Shown in pieces: positions 1 to 10,975 of a stretch of DNA of 64,000 nucleotides (position 1 is its first letter; every line of letters starts with the position of its first letter). Source of the DNA: Peromyscus leucopus (taxonomy: Eukaryota > Chordata > Mammalia > Rodentia > Cricetidae); assembly GCF_004664715.2 (NCBI RefSeq), contig NC_051066.1:76171147-76235146 (forward strand), read 5' to 3'. A model generated the notes under the pieces. The model had not been told where the DNA came from. It did no database searches and saw nothing but the letters and a program-made list of their open reading frames with translations. The position numbers and the translations under genes were made by a program.

Positions 1-295
1 CCCCCTTGCAGAAGCACCACGAATATATACAAGGCCTTCAGAGGTAGCCCAGACCACGGACATCCACGTGGCCTCAGATGGTAACACAGGCTACTCACAT
101 CACTACGGCCTGCAGCGGCGGCACAACCCGCGGATATCAACACGGCTTTGGGCGGCAGCAGAGACCGTGGACATCCACGTGGCCTTTGGTGGTAACACAG
201 GCCACGGACATCAACACAGACCCCTGTTACAATAGGACCCCCAGGACCGTGTGTCTAGTGGCAGCACTGCCCACAGTGTGCTGGATCTGCCCTCA
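1..295. repeat. Rodent interspersed repeat with ~111-bp internal periodicity
   Basis: The segment is internally repetitive. A block at 54-91 (GGACATCCACGTGGCCT core, then GGTAACACAGGC) recurs at 165-203 and partly again from 202. I recognise this phrase pattern from an abundant rodent interspersed repeat but cannot name the family with certainty (RMER1-like is a guess). The left end may lie outside the window. An open frame of 105 codons crosses it but follows the repeat and is not considered coding. Confidence 0.5.
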
Positions 296-414
296 CAAAT
301 CGTTAATTGAAAACTTAAAAAATTTCCCACTGTCTTGTCCACATGCCAGTCCAAAGGAAGCATGTTCTCCATTGATGTTCCCTCTTCCCACATAACCCTA
401 GTTTATGTCAAGTC

Positions 415-416
<2 letters not shown>
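296..416 (-). repeat. Fragment of LTR-like rodent repeat (same family as 35,734-36,143)
   Basis: The stretch with ATGCCAGTCC, TGTTCTCCATTGATGTTCCC and TTATGTCAAGT aligns by eye with 36,030-36,125 of the more complete copy, in the same orientation. It is cut off before the usual ACATAAAACTAGC end and passes directly into a pure A tract. Confidence 0.6.

Positions 417-454
<38 letters not shown>
417..454 (+). repeat. Pure poly(A) tract, 38 nt
   Basis: Thirty-eight uninterrupted A residues directly follow the LTR-like fragment. A pure tract of this length is typical of a recent L1-mediated retroposition tail. No target duplication can be checked because the 5' end of the inserted unit is not defined in the window. 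Confidence 0.85.
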
Positions 455-458
<4 letters not shown>

Positions 459-655
459 GCAGCACAGAGTGGAGGGAACAGAAATGTGTGGCACTGTGGG
501 ACAGGACTTGCTTTGCAGGGCTAAGGAACTGATGAAGCGTGGGACACAGAGTGTAAATATATCTTGGAAAAAAAAAACATATTCCACATTTATAACACCT
601 AACTAATTTAGGCCCAGCATTTTAAAAACATGGTGTAACTCAAATTGCTAAACAG

Positions 656-1015
656 TCTTTTAATAAAAACCTGTAGCCAGATATTGGGATAAATGTTGAA
701 AAATCAGAAAGACAAAGGAACAAACCACAGCCTTTTACCTCACCAACTCCTCAGCCTGAAAAGGCTTTCTAGCCGAAAGGCCTCTAGCTGAAAGGGGTTT
801 CTCAGTCAAAAAGCTTCTAGTTCCTGTCTCCTCACACCTTTTATATCTCTCTCCGCCCTGCCATCACTTCCTGGGATTAAAGGCGTGTGTGCTTCTCAGT
901 ACTGGGATTAAAGGTGTGTGCCACCACTGCCTGGCCTCTATGTTTAATCTACTGGCTTATTCTGTTCTCTGATCTTCAGGCCAATTGTATTAGGGTACAC
1001 AATGTATCACCACAG
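656..1015 (-). mobile_element. Degraded ERVK-type LTR with B1-derived segments (same family as 59,924-60,462)
   Basis: The order of landmarks matches the intact solo LTR at 59,924: a TTAATAAAA stretch, GGAACAAACCACAGCC, CACCAACTCCTCAGC, GAAAGGCCTCTAG repeats, CTCCTCACACCTTTTATATC, two GGGATTAAAGG blocks, and the end GTACACAATGTATCACCACA. Read on the minus strand, the TATA-like GATATAAAAGG precedes a GTGTGAGGAG start region, and B1-like CCTTTAATCCCA blocks lie upstream of it. No clean target duplication was found and the 5' portion is diverged, so this is an older copy. Confidence 0.7.
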
Positions 1016-1068
1016 TATGGTTAAACAACAACATAAAAATTTAAAGAATGCTTTGAAAGTATAGAGGC

Positions 1069-1236
1069 TTGGGGCTTGAGAGACGGCTCGGCCATTAAGA
1101 GCTCATGCTGATCTTGTAGAGAACCTGACGTGCGGTTCCTATCACCTATATCAGGCACTTTACAATTGCCTGACTCTAGCTCAGAGAATTTGACTCCTCT
1201 GAGGACACCTGCATACACATGCGCGCGGCGCGCGCG

Positions 1237-1284
<48 letters not shown>

Positions 1285-1324
1285 TAAAATAATACAAATT
1301 AAATTTTTACAATTTTTAATATAG
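1069..1324 (+). mobile_element. B3-type (B2 family) SINE, diverged
   Basis: The tRNA-like head (GGGGCTTGAGAGACGGCTCGGCCATTAAGAGC) corresponds to the B2/B3 consensus head. It is followed by the body with CTCCTCTGAGGACACCTGCATACACATG, a long CG/CA microsatellite, and an A/T-rich 3' end. Box A and box B Pol III motifs are eroded. The microsatellite has grown inside the 3' half of the SINE. Confidence 0.75.
1221..1282. repeat. (GC)n(AC)n microsatellite
   Basis: Alternating GC (1,221-1,244, one GG interruption) runs directly into alternating CA (1,245-1,282). The whole tract alternates purine and pyrimidine, so it is a candidate for left-handed (Z) DNA. It lies in the tail of the B3 SINE. Confidence 0.95.
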
Positions 1325-3452
1325 AGAAAAAAGCTCTGACACACATACCTCAATCATTTTGTTCTTAAGGTTTGTGAGCCTGACAAAACACTTAAACTAA
1401 TTTAAACAAAAATATATCCTTGGAGGAAAAAAGGATGGACTCCATGTTCTGAATTTTAACTTCCCTTCAAACGCCCTACCTAGATGACAAGAAAGAAACA
1501 CAATACCTTACGGATTCTTTTGCTCATACACTTATTTCTGCCCCATCTCACCAAGAAGGCAATGAAGCCTCTAAAGTCACTCTGCCTTCCCCTCAGGACT
1601 TGACTGTAAAAGCAAAGGTTGACTCAGAACTCTAGAGAAGCACCAGAGGTCGCTAAGCAACAGCCACGCGGCCAGTCAGAAGGGGCTGACTTGAGGAAGG
1701 CAGTCAGCTCTGTGGGAGAAAATAAATACAAACTAGCCTGAGAACTGGAGGGCAGAGTGGTGGTGAAGAAATACGCTTGGGAAGATCACAAGTCGGAAAT
1801 TATTCCTGTCATCGGTAGAGATCAGTCTTAGGGACCAGTGCAACAATGCTTTGTTGTTCTTGTTGTTGTTTTAAGGGGTTGTTTTTGTTTTGTTTCTCCT
1901 CAAGTGAAACCACACAGGCAAATGTCCTCTGAGCTTAGCTGAGTAACTGGCAGCACACTGACCACTGTCTTGACTGACAGCTTGTCTTCTTCGATAGTTT
2001 TTCAGTATTGAGGAAGGTCATTCCTCTTGAGATTTCCCTCAGGGTAGAGTTAATTATATCGAACAAGATCCTAGCCTGGAAGACATCTAGGTCCTCCTAG
2101 ATACCCAGGGATTTTATGACTTCTTAGTCATAAGGAAACCTGCCGCCCATGAGTCCAGATAACATCCCTTTTCAAATCTTAGACCCCAAACACAAACATC
2201 AGTTCATTGCATTTCACCTCCGTGATGCTATGAGGTCATTGACAACAGAGGATCTAAGTGGGTACCACTCACAGGTGCAGGCTCCAGAAGAAAAAAATTA
2301 AAAACACTATGTTATTGACTTTTTGATCTTGCTCACATAAGCACAACCCTTCCTTCCTTGTGTTGTAATAATCCAGCATCTCCATGAATCTTAGGATAAT
2401 TCATTAACATTAATCAATTTCAATACCAGTCTTAGGGAGAAGGGTAGAATGCATAATAATATCACTGTAACTGAGTAAAACATAGCCCAAGATAAGAATC
2501 TTAGCCAAAGAAACACAGTAAGTTCTAGGGAAAAAAGCTCTGGTTTAGACAAATGACTGATAATTATTATAAATATCCATATAGATATTCACACACATGC
2601 ATGCATGCACATATACAAAGGGAGGTGAAGATTCTTTGAGATGGAAATTTAATTTCATAAATTACTTGGAATTAAATCTCTTTGACCCAAGATAGACCTC
2701 AAATCCCACACAACTTGTTCCTTTCTATTAGAATAAAGTGCTTTTTAATTCTCTCCTACACAGTCAGTAATATTGCTGGGTATCCTACTGTGTACCATGT
2801 ACCAAGAGAGGCCACTGAGGTCTTAGGAAGAGGGAATGTCTAAAACAATGGCTCACGATCTCATGGCTAGAGTGCAGAGAAGAAAAGGAGGAAGCCTGAA
2901 ACAATTTCCCAACTTTCTGCTATTGTATTCTCTCCACTGGATCACCCTGCCCTGAGCAACTTAGGAAGAAATCACTTCCAAGAAACAGAAGGCCCCACAA
3001 ATGTAGGCATGACAGACTCAATCAAGTGTCATATCTAACTAAAGTTCTGGACGTAGAAATTATCTCCCCAGCTCAATGCTCAGGGCTAAGGGAAGTTTTC
3101 TTTTCCTTTCTTTCATGTTCATTACAACTGTTCATCCTTTCTAGAGCAGACGCAAGAGTCAAACTGAAGAGCCAGCTGCACATTCCTCACCAGCTGGAGC
3201 AGAAGAAGCACTAAGTCAGGCTGCACAACCTCTCATTCACCAACCTAAACCTACCCACTTTGTGGTTGCAATGTGTGGGCATTGTGGGTGCAACACCATA
3301 GTATGAAAGTCCTCAAAGCTGTGCCTCACCCGTTATCACAAGGGACAGAGACAATGAACAATCATCCAAGTTTCAAATTGCCTAATTGTGTTTTTGATGA
3401 AAAGTCTCAATTAGTAGACCTAAAATTTCAGAAGGACTCCTACCCTATTTAA
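1325..3452. other. Unique sequence, no recognisable feature
   Basis: Mixed-composition DNA. Only a T-rich stretch near 1,851-1,900 (TTGTTG and GTTTTG runs) and a short CATGCATGCATG tract near 2,597 stand out. The longest open frame (3,026-3,214, 62 codons) has no family resemblance I can see. Confidence 0.6.
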
Positions 3453-3525
<73 letters not shown>

Positions 3526-3540
3526 TATCTCTATCTTTCC
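3453..3540. repeat. (CT)n followed by (CTAT)n microsatellite
   Basis: About 60 nt of CT dinucleotides followed by CTAT and CTATCT units. The polypyrimidine strand could adopt intramolecular triplex structure. Confidence 0.95.
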
Positions 3541-3609
3541 TAAAAGTCATTCATCAATAAAATTTAAAATATCTTGCTATAAGATCAAGAGAGTTTTTAA
3601 GATTTATCA

Positions 3610-3960
3610 CAAGATAAATTAATTTATTTGTGTTTATGTGTGCAGGTGTGTGTATCTTCACATGTGTGAGTATACCCATGTATATGTGTGTGCACACATG
3701 TGGAGGTCACAAGTCAACCTCCGGAGTGATTCCTCTAGAGCTGTATAGCTTATCTTTGAGACAGCATTGCTCACTGTCCTTGGGTCTCACTAATAATCCT
3801 AGGCTGGCTGGCTTTGGGGAGCCTTCTGTCTGCCTCCCTAGAACCAGGATTACAAGCCTATACACCATTCTGGCCTTTAAGGTGAGTGTTTGAGATCAAA
3901 TTCAGGTTCTCACGCTTGCATGGCAGGACGTTACCAACTGAACCACTTTCCAAACCCAGG
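3610..3960 (-). mobile_element. B4-family SINE
   Basis: Read on the minus strand the element has the B4 layout: an ID-like head (3' end in the window: CTTGCATGGCAGGACGTTACCAACTGAACCACTTTCCAAACCCAG), a B1-like middle (GAGACAGCATTGCTCACTG ... GCCTCCCTAGAACCAGGATTACAAGCC), and a tail with GTGGAGGTCACAAGTCAACCTC followed by TG/CA-rich sequence. Divergence is substantial, as expected for this old rodent family. Confidence 0.8.
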
Positions 3961-5349
3961 AAACTTAAACACCAATCGCTATGTGTTCCGGCGGGAAATG
4001 AGTTGACAAATAGTCTTAAAAACAATGATCAGCTTTATGATAAGAACTTATAAAGTCACTCATTTCTGTTTTAAAGTTAAAAGAAAACAGAAAATTACAT
4101 AAGGAAATGCCATATTATGTGTTAGTCATTTTGTGTCTGTAGGCCAAGAAGGTCTGACAGTTTAAGGAATGGCAGGATTGTAATCACATGGCCTCGGCAG
4201 CCCATAAAAATCTGATCCAGCTCCCACAGAAAGCACTTCTACACTAGCCATACAGTCTCCCTTGATGACCGTTAGTAGTAGGGTGTCATTTTCCAATAAA
4301 GGAGCCAGCCTGTTCCTGGGGTACTCTGTTGCCTAGTGTTTTGAGAACACAGGATATCTAGGAGGCAGGGAAACTGTGATCAAATGGGACAGCCCCAGGC
4401 CAACTGTGATGAGTCAATCCCTCTGTCATTGTTGTGGCCCATGTTATCCCAGTCCAGTTCTACCCTCTGTCTCCACCCTTGCTTAGTGGGAGAGGAATGA
4501 AGACAGGGCTCTGTGACATCTCATCAACCCAATGACTCCAGTGAGTGTCTGCTTCTGCAAAACTCCTCCTCCATGTCTGTAGTTTTTCATTATTGCTTCT
4601 CATATAGCATCTATTTCCACACTGAAAAGTAGGAACATAGTTCCTGAGATGCACTTGACTTGAAACTGTCCTTCGGTATGAACACCTGCCTCATAGCAGC
4701 AAGTCACACTTAAACAGGCCTCCTCCCCTCCCCCCAGCAGTCACAGAACAGATGTGGCCAGTGCATGTGATTTGTTTTGGCAGTTTGGGCACAAACTTAA
4801 TTATAATAAACCCATCTTGGTCTTTTTTTTTTTCTCACCCACCTCCCTTCTCTGAGTGGATCACACTGATAAAGTGTGATTTAAGTACGTTTTTCAGTAA
4901 TTCTAATAATTGACCCGGGGAAATTAAAATAATATTTTCCTGTTCTACTTGTCATAACCTGTTGAGATATCTTTCAAAATGTGCTACTGTGGGGAAAAGA
5001 GAAATTTTATACACATATTATTGCTGAAATTTCCTGGCTCTTTGCCTCCCAGAAGAGCAATGCATGAAATATTTATTCAGAAGTGGAAATATTAAGAATT
5101 AAATGAGTTTAAAACATCCTAATTATTTTATGGGCATTTCTCCACTGCTTAAAGAATCTCCAAATTATCTTTAGCTCTATATAGGCTGGGTAGGCTAGAA
5201 TATCTTACTGAAAATGGAAAGAAACTCTCAAGTAGCCAGCTTGACTGATTTGATTCTTTTTAAATAGCTGTCATGCTAAAGTAACTGGTTTAGGGTTGAA
5301 GAAACAAAGTCAAATGAACTAAGGGATTTTAAGCTTCAGGAGACCAGAA
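3961..5349. other. Unique sequence, no recognisable feature
   Basis: No repeat family, coding region or RNA gene recognised. Short open frames here (for example 4,460-4,654, minus) are chance frames. Confidence 0.55.
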
Positions 5350-5530
5350 AGCATTCAGTCTTTCACTGAGCAAGCATTTACTGAACACTTAGTACACACT
5401 AAGTGCTTGTCTAGTTGCTCTGAACAAAAGACTCTACAGTATGTCTGTCATCATGGGACTTCTGTTCTACAGGAGTTAAAGGTGACTTCCTGCTTTAAAG
5501 GAATGATAAATAAAATGAGGGAAACTATGA
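5350..5530 (-). repeat. L2 LINE 3'-end remnant
   Basis: GAGCAAGCATTTACTGAACACTTAGTACACACTAAGTGC, then TCATCATGGGACTTCTGTTCTACAGG and AATGATAAATAAAATGAG, follow the reverse complement of the L2 3' end (ATTTATTGAGCACCTACTATGTGCC ... CTCATGGAGCTTACATTCT ... ACAATAAACAAA). This is an ancient mammalian LINE fragment. Confidence 0.6.
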
Positions 5531-5631
5531 CAAACAGAGCAAATTTTCATTGTCTTTTTAAGACTGTGACATCAACATGAGTAGCACCTAAATTGAGGGA
5601 AGAAGACTATCTCCTCTGACATCATTGTCAC

Positions 5632-5800
5632 ATTTTTTTTTTGTATGTCCGTTTGTTTGCATTTGTCAGAGGGACTCACTGTGCAGCTGTGGCTGACCTG
5701 TACTTACGTAGCCCAGGATGGCTTCAAACCCCACAGTCTCTCTGTCTCAGCTTCCCAAGCATTGAGATTACAGATGTCACCCTTTCATCATGTCTGTATG
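5632..5800 (-). mobile_element. Old B1 SINE
   Basis: A T-run is followed by a degraded complement of B1: GTAGCCCAGGATGGCTTCAAAC, CTCAGCTTCCCAAGCATTGAGATTACAGATGTCACC. Divergence is high and no clear target duplication is seen. Confidence 0.7.
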
Positions 5801-6484
5801 TCTAATCAGTGATTCTGAACATGTGCCTACCCAGATCTAAGAATGCTCAGTCCCTACTCCACATGTGCTGCTAGGACTCTGGAACGTGAGCCCAATGATC
5901 TGCTCTGATAATTAGCCTTTCAGATAACCGGTACAGGCAACACTTACTGCTCTGACCTTCTCATTCTTTATTCCCTCTTCCATGAAGCCTGCTTGTCTCT
6001 GAAGCCCTGCACTGCATTACAGATAACCACTGAGAGGGACTCTGACCCCCTCTTTGTCTTATTCCCAGGCTGCCCATGCTTCTAGGACTCAGTTTGTTTC
6101 CATTTGGCTTCTTAAAGATAGAAATGTGGCAGTTGCACCCTTGTGCCCCCACCCCATGATGCAGTAAAGCTCAAGACACAAAGAAAACCTCCAAAATTAA
6201 ATCAGGACATGATATTGAGTTTGAAAAATGAACGGTCCCCAAAGATATCGCCGGGTCCCAAAGACTTGAAAAGAGTAAGTGTTGCCATCCATGACAAAAC
6301 ACACGTGATGGAGTTAAGACTCTTGAGATGAGAGACTGTCCTGGGTTGTCAGAAACACATGAAATGTAACACATATCCTTGGAAAAGAGAGGCAGAAAGA
6401 GAGCCAGCCTACCAACAAGAGAAAATAGTGTGGCCATGGAGAACGATGAGTGGAGACAAGCAAGCACACACACAAAAAAATTGT

Positions 6485-6660
6485 AAAAAGCAGACTAGCT
6501 TCTACCCTAGAGCCTCAGGGGAAGTTCAGATTTCCTGAAATGTTGGTTCAGTATCACAACTCTCACTTCAAATTTCTATCTCCAACACTGTGAAAGCATA
6601 ACTACCCATTGTTTGAAGCCACCAGAACTGTGGCAACGTAACAGCTACAGGAAAATGATG
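6485..6660 (+). repeat. Ancient mammalian LTR-like repeat, 3' portion
   Basis: CTAGCTTCTACCCTAGAGCCTC, TCTATCTCCAACACTGTGAAAG, TTGTTTGAAGCCACCAGAACTGTGG and AACAGCTACAGGAAA match in order an old interspersed repeat shared by eutherian mammals (consensus phrases CCCCTAGAGCCTCCAG, GACCTCCAGAACTGTAAG, TTTTAAGCCACTAAGTTTG). I cannot assign the family name. Confidence 0.45.
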
Positions 6661-6699
6661 CGTATGATTCGACAAGCAGGTAAAGAGTGCTTTTTGGGA

Positions 6700-7060
6700 T
6701 GATGCTTCCATTAGGTTGGAGTGCCAGTTCTTCAGTCAAACCCAAATCTAGGTGGTAGGATAAAGGAGATTTGCAGATGTAATTAAGAGCTCCAAATTAG
6801 TTGAATTTTAGTAAAGATATTACTCTGGGGGAATTAGCTCACCCAGTGGGAAGGATTTAAAAGCACGAATGAGGATTTTCCAAGAGATGGGGGGCGGGGG
6901 GATTCTGCCATCAGGCCACCATAAGCCTTTGTCCATGAAACTCTGTGATCTCTGTGCCAACCTCTGAACCAGAGATGCAGTTGATGCATGTGAGTCCCAG
7001 CTTCTACTGGCTGCCTGTGGGAAATCCTGACTATAATCAGGTGTCCAGGATCCACTCAGC
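6700..7060 (+). repeat. Ancient mammalian LTR-like repeat, 5' portion
   Basis: AGATTTGCAGATGTAATTAAGAGC, AAATTAGTTGAATTTTAGTAAAG, TACTCTGGGGGAATTAGC and TTTAAAAGCACGAATGAGG follow the 5' half of the same kind of old element as 6,485-6,660. Because the 5'-type portion lies downstream of the 3'-type portion, these are either two copies or one rearranged copy. Confidence 0.4.
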
Positions 7061-7082
7061 TGAAATTCTAGATGCCCTGTAT

Positions 7083-7262
7083 TATCTCATCCTCACAACA
7101 ACCTAATAGGTAGGTATGGTTATGATTCAATTTATAGGGGAAAGCACTTGTACTTAGAGGGTCACCTCAATGGTTCAAGGTCACAGAGCAGAGAGAGAGT
7201 ATAGCTAGCGTTCAAACCCTGGCTATTTGATCCCAGAACCTCCCCCCTAAGCTCTATACTCT
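7083..7262 (-). repeat. MIR SINE
   Basis: ATCCTCACAACAACCTAATAGGTAGGTA, TTTATAGGGGAAAGC, CAAGGTCACAGAGCAGAG, GCGTTCAAACCCTGGCTATTTGA and CTAAGCTCTATACTCTGTGC follow the reverse complement of the MIR consensus almost end to end, including the conserved core. Confidence 0.85.
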
Positions 7263-7894
7263 GTGCTAGTTATAATGGGGGAATAATTGCAGGATTCCTG
7301 ACTCTCTTATTAGAGAGAGATGGCAAACAGTAACTTCATCTGCAACAAACACCAGCCCCATCAATTTGAGACATTCCAAAGAGAGCTGGCTGCTTTAGAG
7401 GAACCTTGCTGTCTAAGTTGTTCAAAGTCATCTCTACCCTTCTCCCCCAGTGGGGACACCTGGCTGACCCTTCCTGCTGCACTTACTTCCTGAGACAGAA
7501 ATCAGAACTGGACGGGAGCTTGAGACAGCAGGGGTAGGACAAGCCTGCTGCTAAGACACAGATCTTTAGGAGACACCACTGGGCTTCCAAACACCTACCA
7601 CTCCCTCATATTCATGAGAAATAAAACTTTATTAGCATTATCCACTGGGGATCCATTAACATAATCAAAGTCAGATTTTCACATCTGATGTCGTAAAGCT
7701 GAAGAGAAAATTGACCACTGGAAAAGAAAATATATGGTCCACTTGAGAAGCTGGTAAACACTCACTCAACATTCTTCATGCTAGAGAAATCAGCATAGGC
7801 TGGTGGGTTCTAAGGTGGTCAAAGGTAAGGATGGAAACTTCCCAAAGAGCCAGAAGGGCCTTAAGTGAGTGAGTTTCTTCTCCAAGCCAGTCCT
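7263..7894. other. Unique sequence, no recognisable feature
   Basis: No repeat family or coding signal recognised. Confidence 0.55.
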
Positions 7895-8000
7895 CCCTGC
7901 ATGATGGCAAAGAACATGGACTTGGGAATTAATGAGGACAGGATTCCTGGCTCAGCTCGTTAAACACATGACTTTGGAAAATTACTTAACTTCTACACAA
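7895..8000 (+). repeat. MIR SINE fragment
   Basis: ACATGGACTTGGGAAT, CAGGATTCCTGGCTCAGCTC and ACATGACTTTGGAAAATTACTTAACTTCT match the MIR core region in sense orientation (consensus ...GACTCTGGAG...TTCGAATCCCGGCTCTGCC...TGTGACCTTGGGCAAGTTACTTAACCTCT). Confidence 0.7.
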
Positions 8001-9940
8001 GGAAAATAGGGTGATTGGTTTTAGTTTTACATCATTACATAATACAGCTTATTTAATTAATTCACTATAAAGAACATTAAAAATTAGTAAAGATATCTTG
8101 GAATCTCACAGCCCCAAGATAACTGACATTAATGTTTGATTGGACAAGCCTGCCAACCTGTTTCCTTCCTAACTAGCCTCATCGATAAAATAGATCTAAA
8201 AACAAATAGAGTCTTTCTCAGAAGTCATGGAGCAGACACACATGATCAGTCAGGCAAAGCATTCAGCACAGGCTGTAATTAACAATGCCCCCCTACACCA
8301 ATATGAGCAGCCATTGAAGTTTGCTGGGATGCTGTTGGATAAGAAAAGTCCCACAACCCAGGAAACCCTTTGGTCCCAGGCCAACTGGGATGGTTAGTCA
8401 ATACCCATGGCATAAACCTGCAGGAAGGAGAACAGTGCACTGTCATGTTCACGGGAGTGCAATGACAGTGGGCAGTACATGACAGCTGCTTTAACCACAG
8501 GCAGTCATTGTGTGAATAGCTTTAAATTCATTTTCATTATCTGACACAGGTCGGCTTGGTCCAGTTGTACTAAGTGGGGAAGTCTCAAAGTCCTCAATCA
8601 ACTTCAGAAAGCCACTGTCCTTGCATAGAACTGTCATCCATCCAGAAGCAGTTCTGAGCTTCCATCAAATTCCATTTCCTTTCTGCTCACCTTCATCTTC
8701 AAGCTGAAGAAATGAGCACAGGCTGTCTCAGGACTCCCTGAAGTGCTTACCTCTCTAAACAAGCCAAAGAGAAGCTACACACAGCCCAGAATGGCCCCCA
8801 AGGACCACGGGCCCCCAACTGCCTAATCAGGCCAAAGGTGTCTATCTGGCCCCACTTCATTTCAGCTTTTGAACTGCCACCTTCTGTGTGCTAGCCCAGC
8901 AGGACACAAGTTGCACCATCACAGTTACTGTTCTACTTTCAAAAACTCAGCCTGGTTCTGAGTCTGTCAGGATTAGAAGCAGCAGAGATTAGAAAGCGAT
9001 TTTCTTAACCACCACAGAGCCTGCTGATCTTTGTTCACCTGGGGGGTACTTCCCTCTTGAGAAAGCATCACATGAGGCTTTCTGAGCCTTCCCTTGAATA
9101 GAGAACTCAGTTGAGACATACTGATAAATGTTTGAATGAAATTTCCTTTAGCTACATTGTACCTTGGGCTTTCTAGTTAAAAGCTCGGGTCTTCTATCAT
9201 CTAAACAAGGACTAGCCAACTTCTTGTGAGTTATGATCCTTCATCTCCCTTGCTTCCTATTATTTTTCACTTGGCTTCTCTCAATTACTCTTCTCTGTGC
9301 TCTTCTCAATATCCCTAATTATCTTGCCTCTGGTGTATTCAAACCTTTGGACTAACAAGTGCTCAGAGCTGTTTGCTTCCTCCTGGGAGACCAACTGGAA
9401 AGTCATCCAGACATTTGACTCTAGCTATATTTCAAATAAACCCTAGAGAAGCTGAGACTAAGTCTAAATCTCCAAGAGTCTCTAGAGTCCCGATTACATA
9501 CCCTTGAATTTAATGTACTTATGTACACACACATATGCATACACACATGCACAAGCTGAAGGACCAAGTAGCATTATGTGAATCATAAAAACAACTTCTT
9601 TGTCCTTGTCCTCATCTGATCATTGCACTGTTAGCCCCTGACAAAGACCCCACACCCCATCATCGTTTGTTTTTATGAACATGTGCCACACAGCTTTTCT
9701 AGGCATAGTGCTAGTCTACTGTTCCTATGCACTCACTTCCATACTACAGCAGCCAACACTGATAAATGGTTAGTACTCCACAGGGTGGGATAACCTGCCC
9801 AGCACTCCCAAGCCCATCTGAATATACCAGGTAGAAAGCATTGCAGTGAAACAGCTTGCTGGTATTCCTCTCTCCCAATATAGCTCATCTATGAAACTCG
9901 GCTAGCCAGAGATCAGAGGGACTGACAGCTCATTCTATTA
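8001..9940. other. Unique sequence, no recognisable feature
   Basis: About 1.9 kb of mixed-composition DNA without a repeat family, RNA gene or credible open frame. Confidence 0.55.
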
Positions 9941-9954
9941 AGAAATATTGCTAT

Positions 9955-10111
9955 GGCCAGGTGGTGGTGGCACATGCCTTTAATCCCAGCACCTGGGAGG
10001 TAGAGGCAGGAGGATCTCTGTGAGGTTGAGGTCAGCCTGGTCTACAGAGCAAGATCCAGGACAGGTACCAAAACTACACAGAGAAACCCTGTCTTGAAAA
10101 AAAAAAAAAAA
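9955..10111 (+). mobile_element. B1 SINE
   Basis: Full-length B1: GGCCAGGTGGTGGTGGCACATGCCTTTAATCCCAGCACCTGGGAGG head, box B-like GAGGTTGAGGTC region, TACACAGAGAAACCCTGTCT 3' end and an A15 tail. The flanks AGAAATATTGCT (9,941-9,952) and AGAAACATTCCT (10,112-10,123) are an imperfect target duplication, which dates it as moderately young. Confidence 0.95.
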
Positions 10112-10123
10112 GAAACATTCCTG

Positions 10124-10604
10124 TGTTTTTACTGCTCAAATTACCAAATACATGTGAATGGGTCAAGATCTTCATATACAGATATCCCTTAAAATGAGTT
10201 CTAACTCTGGGTTTTGCCTCAAACAAATAGATCTCTAAAAACTATCTTCATATTCCATTGCCTCACAACCATTTCATCTACCCCAGGTATGGACAAATAC
10301 AAAAATGCAGTCTAGGCATAGGTTCCACTACATTTCTACACATAGATATCACTTTAAATCACCATGTCACAGTAATTCATTTCAGACACCAAGCATATTT
10401 ATATACATTGGGAATTAAAAATTAATAGGCTACAACACAACTTAAAGGAATCCATTTTTCTGAAAAGTTCCAAACACCTGAGATCCACAAACCCCCACAT
10501 ATACCAAAGGACATAGAAAGCCAGGAGCTAAGGGGCACTATTGCCACCCTTGCTGATGTGGTTGCTTTTATGAATTTTCCCAGAGCCTGAATCCTAAAAG
10601 CCAT
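10124..10604. other. Unique sequence, no recognisable feature
   Basis: No repeat family recognised. A 67-codon minus-strand frame at 10,422-10,625 runs into the neighbouring LTR and is not considered a gene. Confidence 0.5.
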
Positions 10605-10610
10605 TGAACC

Positions 10611-10969
10611 TGCTGTGGATATCACTCTGTATGCTGTGAATGTGTTGCTCTGATTAGTTAATAAATAAAGTGCTGATTGGCCAGTGGCCAGGCAGGAACT
10701 ATAGGTGGGATGAAGAGAGAGAAGAGTTCTGGGAACAGGAAGGCTGAGTCAGGAGACTCTGCCAGCCACCGCCAGGAGAAGCAAGATGTAAAGTTCTGGT
10801 AAGCCACAAGCCACGTGGCAACTTATAGATTAATAGAAATGGGTTAATTTAAGATATAAGGACTAGATAGCAAAAAGCCTACAGTTTATAAGTAAAATAA
10901 GTCTCTGTGAGTTTACTTAGGTCTGAGCAGCTACAGGAGCCAGGTAGACACAGGAAAACTCCAGCTCCA
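10611..10969 (+). mobile_element. Solo ERVK-type LTR (same superfamily as the ERV at 40,636-43,304)
   Basis: Starts TGCTGTGGATATCACTC and ends CTCCAGCTCCA. Inside are CCAGTGGCCAGGCAGG, the AGCCACGTGGCAA block, the GGGTTAATTTAAGATA block and ACAGTTTATAAGT, all shared with the R/U3 regions of the element at 40,636-43,304. Flanks TGAACC (10,605-10,610) and TGAACA (10,970-10,975) form a 6-bp target duplication with one change. No internal sequence is present, so this is a solo LTR left by LTR-LTR recombination. Length is 359 bp. Confidence 0.88.
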
Positions 10970-10975
10970 TGAACA

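Noticed and set aside
54..210. Possible CRISPR-like or satellite array
   Set aside because: Only two to three diverged units with 111-bp spacing, part of an interspersed rodent repeat.
1021..1353. 110-codon minus-strand frame
   Set aside because: It reads through the CA/GC array and B3 SINE. The composition explains the open frame.
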